From Hyparrhenia diplandra (Eukaryota; Streptophyta; Magnoliopsida; Poales; Poaceae), in the NCBI GenBank assembly GCA_015847255.1, contig JADLZK010007779.1, forward strand, positions 1,364,001-1,428,000: 64,000 nucleotides of DNA, given 5' to 3'. The translations under genes and the position numbers were made by a program. Position 1 is the first letter of the stretch. Every line of letters begins with the position of its first letter. Positions 43,880 through 55,497 of this stretch are shown in pieces. The notes below the pieces were generated by a model. It was given only the letters and a program-made list of their open reading frames with translations. It was not told where the DNA came from and made no database searches.

Positions 43880-46800
43880 TGTAACACCCTGGTGTTAATC
43901 AACTAAAATTTTGCCATGTCATCATGATCATCACAAGGCATGCATGATTAGAAAAATTTGAAATGCATCAAATTAAAATAAGTTTATATTTTTATAGAAT
44001 TGTTTGTGCTTAAGAATTTTAGAGTGATTAAATTTTTCATTTATGTTTTTGATCCTAAGTGTGTTGTTTTATGATGGTTTGATAGTATAGGTTGGGAATC
44101 TGAAATTTGAATCAAATTCAAGTTTGAATTGAACTTCGAAAACCCTAATTTCTATTCCCTCTTTTACCCCCTTTTCCATAATTCAAAATCTAAGCAAAAT
44201 TTGCAAAAATTTCCAAAAGTCAAGTTGTAGATCTTGTTTTGATGTACAAAAGATATGTACAAAGTTTTTGAAGTTTTTAAATAAATTTGAAAGTAATTTT
44301 GAATTCAAATTTGTCCCTTTTTGACCCCATTTCAAAAGTCATATTTAGAGGCCGAATTTGGAAATCTTCCAATTGTGAAAATTGTAGATCTTGAAAAATT
44401 AGGCCAAGTTACTTTTGGAGTTTTTCAAGTTCAGTTCAAATTTGGGGAGAATTTGATTAAAAACTGAAAGTTAGGGTTGAGTGCTACAGTAATCGGCATG
44501 GTTGCCCATGCGACTTCTGTCGCCGCCGGACGCCGTGGGCGCCTCGCGTCTTGCGAGCCCGGCGGCGTTGCTGGCCACCTGCTTCCCGCCGTGCCGTCGC
44601 CATCCACGCGTCCAACCTTCCCCTTGCCCTATAAAGCTCGGCGGCGTCGTTTTCTTATTTTCCTTCTTCCACCGCCGCCGGAAAACCCCCTCCGCCCCCT
44701 TTCCATTGCCGCGTTGTCGAGCTCAATCCATCAATTGACTTTGCCATCGTGTTCGCAACTTTGTTCTTGGCGCCGTTTAGTCAACTTCAGCGTCGTTTCT
44801 CATCGACCCGATTCGCCCGCACGTCGTCGTCTTCCTCGGCGCCGCGGTAGCAGCGCGCCGCGCGCCACCTCGCTGTGGTCGCTCGCTCTGGTGAGTTTCA
44901 TGGCCAACCGGCTAGTGCTTTGGCATCGCATTGATGATGTAGTCATGGTGCGGCTCGACCGTTTGCCGTTACCTGCGAAGCCGCCGGAACGCCAACCTTG
45001 CCACAGTTAGCCGCCGTTGCCCCGTCACCGTCGGCGACCCTGCTCCGCTCCGTCTTTCGCAAACCAAGCGTGAGCATCGTGTTCCACGAGGTCTAGAGTA
45101 GCCGTAGCACCCTTAATTTTCGAACTCTACCGCTGTGGTCGCGGGCGTTGATGCCGATGAGCTCCACCATGGCCGCTCGCCGCGTGCGGCGCAATCTAGC
45201 TAGGGGTCGGTTTAGTTCGATTGAATGAGGAAAATGGTCACCTAGATGTGCTTTAGGTGTTGGCGTGCTCATCGTCGCGGGAAACGCTCCGGCGGCGTCT
45301 TAAATCGTCCGCCCGCGCCGCCATGTTCGCCGCCACGGTCGTCAAAATTTTTGTAGAACCTTCCTACGAGTATATCTACCCATACCATGAAAAATTTGAA
45401 ACTTTGATTTTGAGTAGTTCTTGCATGATTTAAAAATACAATCTTTAATTGAAAAATGCATCTTCTATAATTTTTAGAAAATAAAATATTTATTCAAAAA
45501 ATCATGAAAATTTATTTGGTACTGTTTTTATGATGTGTCCTACTTGTATAAAAAAAGTTTGGAGTCGTTTTGAAATGTTTAAATTATTTTCTATCATAAG
45601 CTCTATTATTTTATGTGGTTTAAAAATGGTTTATTGTCAAAAAAATTTAGGTTTTTGTGTGATTTTTGGGTTGTTTTGTGAATCTTGGATCATACCACAA
45701 TCAAATGGTCCTTGAGAACTCCTTAGGCAATGGTGATGATATCTTTGTAGAGTAGTTCAACAAGTTGGTTTTGTTGGGTTGCAACTTTATCGTGAAGTAA
45801 AATTATGTTCCCTGTGTTTATCATTTCATGCACCACGCAAGCATCATATTTAAATATATGGCATCATGTTGAGGCATACATTTTTTCGTGTAGTGAGCGA
45901 GATCGAGAGTGTCAAGTCGAGCCGGTCCCCGAGGAGGTTTTGTATTGAGTGGAAGCGGGTTCGGATTTCTCTACGGATTTTTACGAGAAGAAATAGCTTA
46001 TTCCGTCAACGAAGGCAAGCCCGGTTTCATTAAACCCTTCCTTGATGTTTTAAAAGTTTTTATATCACTTATGTCTATGCTATGTTGCATTAAGTAATTA
46101 GGAGTTGAGTGATAACCTAATTCTTTGCATTACCATCCTTGTTTATTTCAATATCATCCTTGTTAACTTTTGTTTTATTTCGAAAATGCTTAGTGATGCT
46201 TTGCCCTGCTTAATTTGTTAAGTTTTTCATCAAAATGTTTTATTTGAGGAGATGGTACCGTTTTTGAAAAGAAAAAAGTTGTAGTGATAAATTTGAGATC
46301 GGACGGGACATAGGTTGAAAGCCGGCGGGATACCTAGCTGTGCTTGTCCCGTGTTGGTCCTTCAAGGACCGTCCGTTGTTTGGCTTTGAGTGAAATCGGG
46401 ACGTGTTGAACGATATTGCTTTGAGACCTTTGGGTCAATGGCACGCGGGATCATTTGTCGATCACCCCAGTCGGTCGACCCTAACTAGCCACATACTCCG
46501 GTAAGCCGGATCTCGGTGGAGCCAAATCGGGAATGGCAACCCACGCCTTTGGGAGTGGAGAGATGGCGGGAGTAGCATGTACCCACCCTCTTGGTCAAAC
46601 CGTCATTGGGACGGGGTAGGGAGGTGGAGTCTTGTGCTCTTGGGTGGCGAGGCCTCGTTCCGATTTTGGACAAATCTGAAGAAGGTTGATATATGCAAGC
46701 TTAAGTGCTACATATGTCGTGTGGTTAGGGATCCCCAATTTGGGTATAATCGGTTCATGAATCGCCCGTTGCTTTCGGAGAAGGAGACCCGATTCACGAC

Positions 46801-47491
46801 CTTCATCGTAGTAAATGATGGAATATGTTTTTGAGGAAAGAGAGTTGGAATAAGAAAAAATATGTTTGCTCTAGAATAGGATAACCTAGAGTATATGAGC
46901 TACTAATCGAATTAAAAATATTGAAAGTAAGGATTCACTTATAGTAAGCTTTTCTCGCAAAAGAGTTCTTGATTCTTGCTAAAGCCTTATCTTGACTCCT
47001 AAGACCGGCATTCACGAGTCTTCTCCTCTTTTCTTTGTCGGGTAAGTCTTGTTGAGTACTCCCCATACTCGGGGTTCTTTGACCCTTGTTGCGGGGAGCG
47101 AGGTCATGAGCAGGCTTGTTTTGGTCCCTGCTGCATGACGGTGTACGGGGAGGAAGATGGCGAGTAGAGTTGAACCCCTCGAGGCGGGGGTTGTCGGTGT
47201 ATTATATGTATAATGTTACCCCAATAATTCCAGGGCTTGTAATAATACTTTTTTTAAGGTTGCGTATTTGAACAAATGGTTTGTAAAATTATGGTTATGT
47301 AATCCTTCCGCCGTTTACTCTCGATGTATTTTGAATAAAGTGTTGTATCTTTGGAGTGACTTGTTAATGAGATCTGTTCGGAAGATTAATAGCACTTTCT
47401 AGATTATTGGGAACTCGTGCATAATGATCGAGAGGTCTTAATGACAATGATAAGTGCATGTGGGCCTGTAATTTAGGAGGTTACATTTACA
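43880..47491 (+). mobile_element. Long solo LTR (3.6 kb), TSD ATGTG
   Basis: TGTAACACCCTGG...GGTTACATTTACA, with ATGTG at 43875-43879 and 47492-47496. The start sequence does not recur internally, so it is one LTR. It has a TATA-like box (CCCTATAAAGCTCGG, 44628-44642) and a GC-rich stretch from about 44500 to 45350. LTRs of this length and start are typical of large Tat/LARD-type grass elements; that assignment is from general knowledge. The 177-codon frame at 44477-45010 is arginine-, serine- and proline-rich, with no recognised domain. It splits element B between PBS and gag. Confidence 0.85.
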
Positions 47492-47496
47492 ATGTG

Positions 47497-47719
47497 ATAT
47501 GAGTTGGGTTCTTCCTTAGGAGTGCCTCCGGATCTGCGATGTAGTTGTTCAACAGGGGACAAACCAATCGAACACTATCTTGTCTTCATCCACAACGAGG
47601 GAGAAAACATGAAAGATTAGCTTTGCATGAGTAATGGCTACTTACACATGCACATCGTTATGAACATGTCTTTCCGAATCTTTATAACCAATGCCTTCCC
47701 CGGCAGCGGCAGAAATGCT
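47497..47719 (-). other. Element B leader and PBS
   Basis: The PBS at 47693-47712 (minus CTGCCGCTGCCGGGGAAGGC) is a near match to the tRNA-Asp complement TGGCGCCGTTGCCGGGGA. The leader shares TTCTTCCTTAGGAGTGCCT with element A. Confidence 0.75.
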
Positions 47720-49411
47720 TGTTATGCGTTTCCTAAGCGCAAGTGCCAAAAAGGCAAGAGCGGGAAACCCCGAGGTTGACTTGCGACTTCACGGAATTGT
47801 TACATTCCGATTACCGTCACCACGGGATGTCGGGTGGCATTACGTAACGTTCTGAGAATAAGTCCGCAAAGCGCCGAGAAATACCATTGTAGCATTTCAC
47901 CCGGAGATATATTGGGTATCGTTATTTATATTTTCCCAAAGGAAGGCATGGTGTAGGATTCTAGCGGGGGCATGAACAAGGCGACATGTCTATGCAGTTG
48001 ACCAATACTCAATATAGGGGTAAGTCATGATAGTTCATAAGATAGTGTGACACACACTTGGGCCAGCCTCAAGGATAAAAGGAAAATAAAGAATAAAGAA
48101 TAATCCTAAGTGGAGTAGGCAATCCTAATGTAGCTGTGCAAAGAACAAGTTAATGATCATGCAAACATAGATGGCTAGAGTTTTAGGCTGAGAGTGAGAT
48201 GGACGGGGAGACCACCCGGCCCAATGGGAGGCATTTATGAACTCCTACATCACATGCGAACGTGGGGGGATTTCAAGGGACAGACAAAGCTGTCACGACC
48301 CTACCGCCTACCCCCTCAACCGTAGCCTGCTTTCATATCCAAAGGTTCCCGCTCACCCAGGCACCATGCCCGCATGTTAATGTACAACCCATATCCCCTG
48401 CAGACTCCCACCCTTCCGGATGGACGAGCTAAGATATGGACTAGGCCTGAAGGCCACAATGAACCGCCACCTCAGCTCAACTCAACTCTTACTCTACTCA
48501 AATACATGGCATGAATGGTTAAGCCCTAAGTTCTATACGACTAACCACGACATAGGAACTATAGTCTAGTTCGTCTGTCATGATCGTGTCAAGAACAACA
48601 TGTCAAGAATGTAACATAGAGACTATATGCTAGTTCATATGTCAAGTCTATAACATGGAAATACTCTAGCTCTATTGCACAACCATATGAGAACAAGACT
48701 TGGGAAGAAACCATAAATGTATTCATACCGAATATTCCTTTCTCCCTAGTACAAGCTCTCCAATGATGCTTAGCCTTGCTCCAAATACTACTAAAGACTA
48801 AAAGACCAAGAGAGAAGTGGAGTAGAGAGGAAGAGTGGTGAGAGAGGAGGCTCCAAAATGGTATGTGTTGAGAGGGGAGAGGAGAGGCCTTATTTATACA
48901 AGGTGGAGAGGGGGCTAAGTGCTAAACTACCACCAAACCGACCTCCCTCAGGTGTCCAGGTACGTTAAACTGGCGGATCCACCCCCGCACCGCCCTCCTT
49001 GGGTGTTAATGCACCACCACGCCAAACCTGGGCTCGAACCACCTCAAGATGGGTGCGGGCGCACCTTAGGGTGCTTGTAGCGCACCCTCGGGGCCCTGGT
49101 TCGGCCTAGGTCTTTGCAGGCCGGCATGTCTCATCTTGAAAAGTTGTGGGGTGGCATTTGCTCAGCCCAGTTTTGGCGTTTTGGTCCGTTTCTCCCTTGG
49201 GCTTTGTATTCTTCAGGAATGTGCTTTCCAGGGAGGCGCCTTTTGATGTTATTTCCACCTGTATTTATATAGTTTCTGCAAAATAATGTTTGGGACACTA
49301 CAAGTGGAAATATATGAGTAATAAATGTATATGAGTATGAAAGGGTATAGTTTCACCCCCCTTTATGGTAGTATGTTGACGTAAAAAATATGTCGTTGGT
49401 GACCGTCAATA
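47720..49411 (-). mobile_element. Element B 5' LTR
   Basis: 1692 bp, TATTGACGGTCACC...CGCATAACA on the minus strand. A TATA box (TATAAATA) lies at 48891-48898. It pairs with 26646-28348. Confidence 0.9.
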
Positions 49412-52020
49412 GGCGCGGCACTGCCGCGCTTCATCGTGGCACTACCACGGTACAACCGTTGTCTTTGCTTTCGGCTTGGCCTTTGTGTCACACTCGTGCG
49501 CAGGACTTTTTACGTATCTACCAATCCCCTGCTCAAGAACTGAACACATTCAAATCCATTTATTATCTTTCGGCCATTTGTTTTGTTCCCATGCTTGTGT
49601 CCAAGTCCATCCTTGATTTTTGGATTCCTTCCATCAATGTATTGTGACATCTTTGGTTGATTCACTTTGCCACTTGCAGCTTTCTTTTCACTTGGACATC
49701 CCTTACCAACCAAGGTAGTGATCCTAGTTATCTCTTTCTTCATGGCTTCCATGTTGGCAAAGTTAGTGGCATAAGCATTCAAATCAACATTAAAGCATTT
49801 ACCACAACCTTAACTAGTGGAGGGAATGGAGGTGTCCTTTTATTAGAGAGATGTGAGTTGTTCTCACAAAGAACACTATATTGCAACTCAAGTTCTTTGT
49901 GCTTTTTCTCTAAGACACAATACTTTTCCTTGAGTGTAATATTAGCCTTCTTTGTGAGGACATGGTCCTTTTGCAAGGTTTCCATCTCACCTCTTTCTAC
50001 TACATGAGCTTCCTTGCTAGCAATGTATAACTTTTCAAGTTTATTGAGATCCTCATCTCTACTTGCTAGCTTGGCTTGGGCACTCTCCAAATCCACTATT
50101 AGTTGAGCAAGAAAGACTCCAGTTTTGGGATCTAGGTTCTTGGTGAGTCTAGCATATTCTTCATCATCACTAGATTTACTATCACTAGAGCTTTCACTTA
50201 GATCACTAGATTCATCACTAAGAGATGGAGAGGGTTTGGATTTGGATTGTACCTTCTCACCCTTTGCCATAAGACAAATGTGAGGGGAGCTATAATCATC
50301 ATCATCGGTCATGTTGTTGAAGAGCCTTGGTGTGGAGGATGATTCTTGCATGGCAAATGTTGCAATCTTCACTTCCTCCACACTTGACTCCTTGGTTGAA
50401 TCCCACTCATGCCCGATGTGTGCCTCTCCCATTGTTCTCCCTTTCCTCTTGTAATCTTGCATCTTGTCTTTGCCATTGTCTTTCTTGTACTTGATGTTCT
50501 TATTCTCATGTGGACAATCGGCAATAAAGTGCTCGGTGCTTCCACAATTGAAGCATGTTCTCTTCTTCTTGTTAGGGAACTTTCTTTGCACCATCTTGAA
50601 GCCATTTACTTTCATTCCTTTGCCATACTTCTTCATGAAAAGGGCCATGTCATCTATTCTCTTGAAATCAGTCCCATCTTCTTCATCATCACTAGAAGAG
50701 GAAGTTGCATCAATGTTTTATTTCATTTTTTCTTCATCTCTTTTGCTTGACTTGAAGATGCTTGCTTGCTGCCCTTAGCCTTGTTAGAAGTGCTTGACTT
50801 GCTTATCTTGTTGGCCTTGAGAGCAACATCCTTGATCTTGATGCCATCAAGCTTAGCTTGCAACTCACCAAGCTTTCTTCTCTCATTTGCCTCTTCCCTT
50901 TGCATGTCAAAGGTAAGCAATCTTCCAAGCACATCATTTGGAGTGAAGTGCTCAAACTTCTTCTTATCCCTAATCAAGGTGATCACAGTCTCATTTCTTG
51001 GTGCATAAGCCTCTAGCATGACCTTCACCACCTTATGATTATCAAGTTCTTCATCTCCATAGCCTTTAATCTTTCCAACCAAGACCATCAATCTATCAAA
51101 CATTTCTTGAGCCCCTTCCCCCTCAACTATCACAAATCGGTTGACCTTGGCCTTCAACAAGTCAATCTTGGCTTTTCTTACTTTGTCTACACCTTCATGT
51201 GCAAGTACTAAGGTGTCCCAAATCTCCTTTGCCTCATCCACATTCATCATCCTATTGTACTCATTTCCTTCTAGAGCACTTAGGAGGATACTTGTGGCTT
51301 GACCATTGATGTGAGCAGCTGCCAATTCTTTATATGTTGGTGACTTGGGGTTCATCGGTGGTTGAAATCCGCTGCACACAACTTCCCAAAGACCGGGGTG
51401 AAGAGCTTTAAGATAGGCTCTCATCAAGTGCTTCCACTTGGCATAGTTGGTCCCATCAAAACGGGGCAACTTTCCCGCGGGCACATTGATGAAAGACTTC
51501 TTATCACGATTAGTCAAATAAGAAGAATAGTTAAAGGATATGGCTGCAAATTTATTGCTGTTGCTGCTGCCCTCATCCTTCTTTTTGCTCTCTTTCTTCT
51601 TGGGAATGTATGACACATCATCGTCACCATCCTTCGAGCTACTTGATAGCTCACTTGACTCGCTTCCTCTTCTTGCTTCTTCTTTTCTCTTGCTACCCTC
51701 CTTGCCGCTCTAGCTTCACGAATCACTCTTCTTTGATCCTTCCTTTCAAGCTTCTCGGCAAGCTTTATACTAGCTTCATCTTCAAGCTCCTTGGTCTTTG
51801 CACGTTCGGCTTTTCTTGCATCTTTTTGCGGCTTTTCTTTCTTTTCTAGCCGCCACCCGTTCCAGATCGATTATGTCCCCCTTGATAATGCCATCACTAG
51901 CGGTACCAAGAGAGAGCTCACTACTCTCCACATCCTCCGGTGGAACGGTGGACTTGCCTCCTTCCTTCGAGAGCCTTCGGCTTTGTCCATACTTCATGCG
52001 GTGAAGCGTATACGAAGCAA
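49412..52020 (-). pseudogene. Copia gag, element H (SIRE-type)
   Basis: The N-terminus is charged (frames 52081-51514, ARKERKAAKRCKK). The 297-codon frame 51616-50723 holds GKLPRFDGTNYAKWKHLMRA, LWEVVCSGFQPP, AKEIWDTLVLAHEG, MLEAYAPRNETVITLIRDKK and HFTPNDVLGRLLTFDMQREE, the UBN2-type copia Gag. The 289-codon frame 50648-49779 has the zinc knuckle CFNCGSTEHFIADCPH, then a serine/aspartate-rich region and a coiled coil (about residues 165-275). The frame 49782-49510 ends NGFECVQFLSRG. RGSAT and RGSAA peptides follow up to the element B insertion. The C-terminal extension is typical of SIRE/Maximus. Confidence 0.88.
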
Positions 52021-52036
52021 CATGGCTCTGATACCA
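52021..52036 (-). other. PBS of element H, tRNA-Met type
   Basis: Minus strand TGGTATCAGAGCCATG, complementary to the initiator tRNA-Met 3' end, just inside the 5' LTR, as in copia elements. Confidence 0.9.
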
Positions 52037-52038
52037 CT

Positions 52039-53257
52039 TGTAGGATCTCTGGACGCCTAGAGGGGGGGGGTGAATAGGCATAACCTGTTAAAACTCTTTG
52101 CAAAAACTTAACTCGAGTAGATGTGAGAATGTAGCGCCTTTGCCTCGCATGCAGGCATGGCACTACTTATTTGAAACGATAATGAATCTGAACTAGAGCC
52201 AAACTGAGTTACAAAGCTCTAATAGAGTATATTAGGCCTAAACAGAGCAACTACAGGAAGTATATAGCTAATAGAAATAAAGCACAGGGCTAGCTCGAAC
52301 CAAAGGGGTCAAACCCTAGAACAACAAAATGTAAATGCAGGAATGTAACAAGCACACGGTGACACAAGATTTAAGCCATGGTTCAGTGTCGCCACCAAGG
52401 CTGGCCTACTCCACGTTGTTGAGGTGGCCACACAAGGCTTGGCTCGCCACAAAGCCTAGCCTTTTCCCTTGTTCACAAGTCTAGGGACCAACCCTAGAGA
52501 TGTGGGGTGATTTTCTTGATTTAGAACGAGGTTACAAACCTCCCTAGGCTGCCACACGAGTTGGCAAGCTCTAGGGCGACGCCTAGCCGGATAGGAGCAA
52601 GCTCCAAGAGTAACAAACCCTAACACGCCGGCCAAACGCGAACCAAATGCTCTTTCAAGATGGGGAACGTGTAGATCCGGTCTCCAATTGCAGTTTTCCC
52701 TCTTTTCCCTCAAGTTTTGATGGTGGGATTCAAAATCTCACTTGGGGAGTGAAGATGGAGCAATGGAGGAGAGAGAGAAAGAGCTCTAGTCTACTTCTAT
52801 CGAAATGAATGAGTGGGAAGAAGCAGTGACTGTTGTGAGGGGCAGAAAGGGTATTTATACCTCTCTGCACAATGGTCAAGCAAAGCGCGGCCGCTTAGCG
52901 CGATGCTTCTGCATTTGTCACGCTCCACGAAACGTACGAAAAAGATATGAGGTTTGTTCGGCTATTCTGTGGTTTTTGTGGCGATCAGGATGGTAGGATT
53001 TGAGCATTTGATTCGACAGTTGGACTGATGTGCTAGAATCCCTCTTAATAGTATGGCTTTCCTAAACTCAATATTCAAAATGGAAAATAAGTAAGCCTTG
53101 ATGAAATGGGGGTCCTCCACTGTCAAATATAAACACCTCCAACCTATACATCATCACCTTATCTCATTTCCTGCATGTCATCTTAGCAAATCTCATTAGT
53201 CCCCTAATTCGGTGGTCATCAATGCCAAAACCCACTTAGGGCTTGATTGCACTTACA
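52039..53257 (-). mobile_element. Element H 5' LTR
   Basis: 1219 bp, TGTAAGTGCAATCAAGCCC...GAGATCCTACA on the minus strand. TATAAATA lies at 52852-52859 inside GGTATAAATACCC. The five bases after it (GTGAG, 53258-53262) would be the TSD; the partner is lost with the 3' end of H. It has the CTAGAGGGGGGGTGAATAGG-type end common in SIRE/Maximus LTRs. Confidence 0.85.
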
Positions 53258-55497
53258 GTGAGGTCTTCCTCGCGCCCAAGTCCGACTCCGATTTGTGCCT
53301 CACATCCTCAACCGGCGCGCCTCCAAATCCCCCGAGTCCCGTCCCAAAACGTCTCTCGTTTGTACTCTCAAGTCTCAAGCAATCTTTTCCTTTTCAGCTT
53401 TGATTTTGTCTATGCATACTATAGACCATTATGTGTTACTACATATATATCTAGAGTTTTTTGAGTGTGAATGTATCCAACTAACATAATTAGTACAGAT
53501 CATTGCACTGGTATTTGAAACTTTGATTTTTTTTTTCAAAAGCGTGCTTTGCACGTGCTGCATTAAGAGAAGTGGGAATAAAGTTACATTGCCCGTGCGA
53601 CCAAGCGGTGAGGCACCATTGGATAAACGGGTTGAACACTTACAAACATCATCGACTAAAACGCCGGAGCTTAGGGTGGTGTACTAAGCGAGAAAACTAT
53701 TTTTTGCGACTAAGGCGACACGTAGTTTAAAACTTCGTGCGATTCTTCGGCTCTTGACTCACCAAGTTCCGCAAGCATGGGGAAGTTCGTGTGAACCACC
53801 TCCCGCCTAGCGGACGGGACCTCAACACCAAAGAATTGGTGGAACTTGGTGGCGATCGCGGTGTCCGTCAGTATTAGTCACCACATGATCCGCACGCCCC
53901 TCCAACTTTGTTCATCTATACCCGCCGCTACCGCTTCACGGATCAGGGTCACGATTGGCGATTTGGCGACCAACCAATCATTATGATGTAGGAACCAGTG
54001 ATCATCGTAGCCTTGGAAGTCCATAGGTGAGGCAGAGACTTGATCAAAGGCACCTCCAACAGCAGCATCAAGGAGTCGAAGAAGGCTGCCATCGAAGCTG
54101 CTGTGGGCGCAGAAGCCATAGGCGCGGGAGCAGCGGGCGGTGTGGCAGCAAGGGGAGTCGACGAAGGAAGGTCCTCTATCATTTGTGTCCCACCAGCCCC
54201 CCGGCCTCCACAAGGTGAGCTAAGCCATACAAAGGTTGGCGACAAAGGGGTACGCAAGCACCGCATGGGCCTCCGACACTTCAAAGAACCGCGGTTGAGC
54301 TTGACCATTCATGGTGGCGATATAGACACCTTCAAAGACCGCCTGGAGCTCCGGTGAGGCGGACGAGCACACCGTGAGGGAGGCCCGCGAGCACATCAAG
54401 CATTGGGTCCACCCGAGCAGAGGCTCCGTCCCCACACGGCTCGACCATGAGTGGGTGCAAGTGTCTTTGGCGTTGCATATCTTCATCGATGGCATGGCAC
54501 CACCCTCATGAGGGGCAAGCCCGATGTCTAGGGGGCGAGCATAGAATCCGACCAACGAAGAAGGGAGGCACCGCGGCCCGACCTCCCCTCGAGTGACCTG
54601 ACCACCGCCATGGTTGTCGACGACATGGCGGTCCCGAGCATAGAGTCGAGGCTTCTCGGCGCGGCGTCGAGGGCTCGCTTTTGGCTCGTGGAGAGGTGTT
54701 GCGGCGGGCAGTGATGTCGATGCCTATAGTCCCTTGCCCGGTGCCTCGTCTTTGGGCGAAGAGGCGGTGGGGCATGGAGGAGCATCGGCGATGACGTGAT
54801 CCCGGCCGGTAGCCGGGCGGATCGACAATGGATGGCGGGACAGGCCGCCAGCGACGAGGGCGGGACGAGGCGTGCTCACAATGTCGCCTACGCCTCAACG
54901 AGCATGAAGCCGTCATCATCGACCCGGGCGGGGGAGCACACGTACGCGGCGGTGGCGAGGGCCTCGGCTCGTGCGGTGATGGCGGCGGGCACCGTAGGGA
55001 GACGCCCGGCGGCTCGACCGAGGCGGTGGTGCGCTGGTATGCGCGTGGACCGGCCGTTGCTCGAGCGAAGGAGCGCGAGACACCTCGACTGCGCGACTCA
55101 CCACGCCGAGGGGCGTCTATGTCGATGGACATGGCAAAGAATAGGCTTGGTGACACTCGCACCCGTCCCCTACGCGAGGGGTGCCGGCGACGGCGGCGGT
55201 GGCGCTGTGGGCAGGTCGCGGTGGCGTTCTCCGTAGCGGCCTCGATGGCGACGGCTGAAGAAGAGTCCAAGGTCGCATGGCCGCCGAAGAACCCGAGGCC
55301 ACCGATGAAGCCGTGGACGGCCAGCGCCGCGCGGTGGGGGGAGCCTCCAGCTCGACAACCTCCTCGTCATCCGATAGATCGAGCCGGAAGCATCCTCCCA
55401 ACACATTCCTTTCGCTCTACCACCGGGAGGACGTGGATGAAGTGGGCGGCGGGGTGAGAGGGTAGCCGGCGTCTGGGGCCTCCCTGCAGTAGCCGTC
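53258..55497 (-). pseudogene. GC-rich region with broken coding-like frames, unrecognised
   Basis: 53258-53560 is ordinary sequence with CACGTGC-type palindromes near 53550. From about 53850 to 55450 GC and CpG are high. Minus-strand frames at 55404-55117 (LDLSDDEEVVELE), 55270-54506 (R/P/S-rich), 54555-54220 and 54213-53878 (GYDDHWFLHHNDWLVAKSP, then SWRGVRI) may be remnants of one gene read right to left. A LINE ORF1-like or host gene remnant is possible; I recognise no domain. Element D is inserted at its right end. Confidence 0.3.

Larger units (their letters stand above)
26646..49411 (-). mobile_element. Element B: complete non-autonomous Athila-type element, TSD GGCGC
   Basis: The 3' LTR is 26646-28348, the 5' LTR 47720-49411, and GGCGC flanks at 26641-26645 and 49412-49416. 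After removing three nested insertions (28442-30182, 32219-42041, 43880-47491) it is about 7.6 kb with roughly 4.2 kb internal. It encodes only Gag and protease. The outer ends read TATTGACGG and GCAATA rather than TG..CA. It sits in the gag-protease linker of copia H. Confidence 0.93.
17558..53257 (-). mobile_element. Element H: SIRE/Maximus-type Ty1/copia, heavily interrupted
   Basis: In element direction: 5' LTR 53257-52039, PBS, gag about 52000-49412, then (after element B) protease and start of integrase 26640-25784, then (after a solo LTR) integrase and RT 23988-21827, then (after CACTA) the RT end 17630-17558. The 3' end is lost beyond element E. Reading frames join across each insertion once one TSD copy is removed, for example RFQ / ANPKECH across CACTA. 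Gag type, LTR start (TGTAAGTGCAATC) and tRNA-Met PBS fit SIRE/Maximus. Confidence 0.85.

Noticed and set aside
44477..45010. 177-codon ORF in the long solo LTR
   Set aside because: It starts upstream of the TATA-like box and is R/P/S-rich, with no recognised domain. More likely GC-rich LTR sequence, so it is mentioned but not called as a gene.
54796..55457. Plus-strand frames of 146 and 209 codons
   Set aside because: Mirror frames of a CpG-rich block with open readings on several frames. The minus-strand set has more protein-like segments; neither is recognised.
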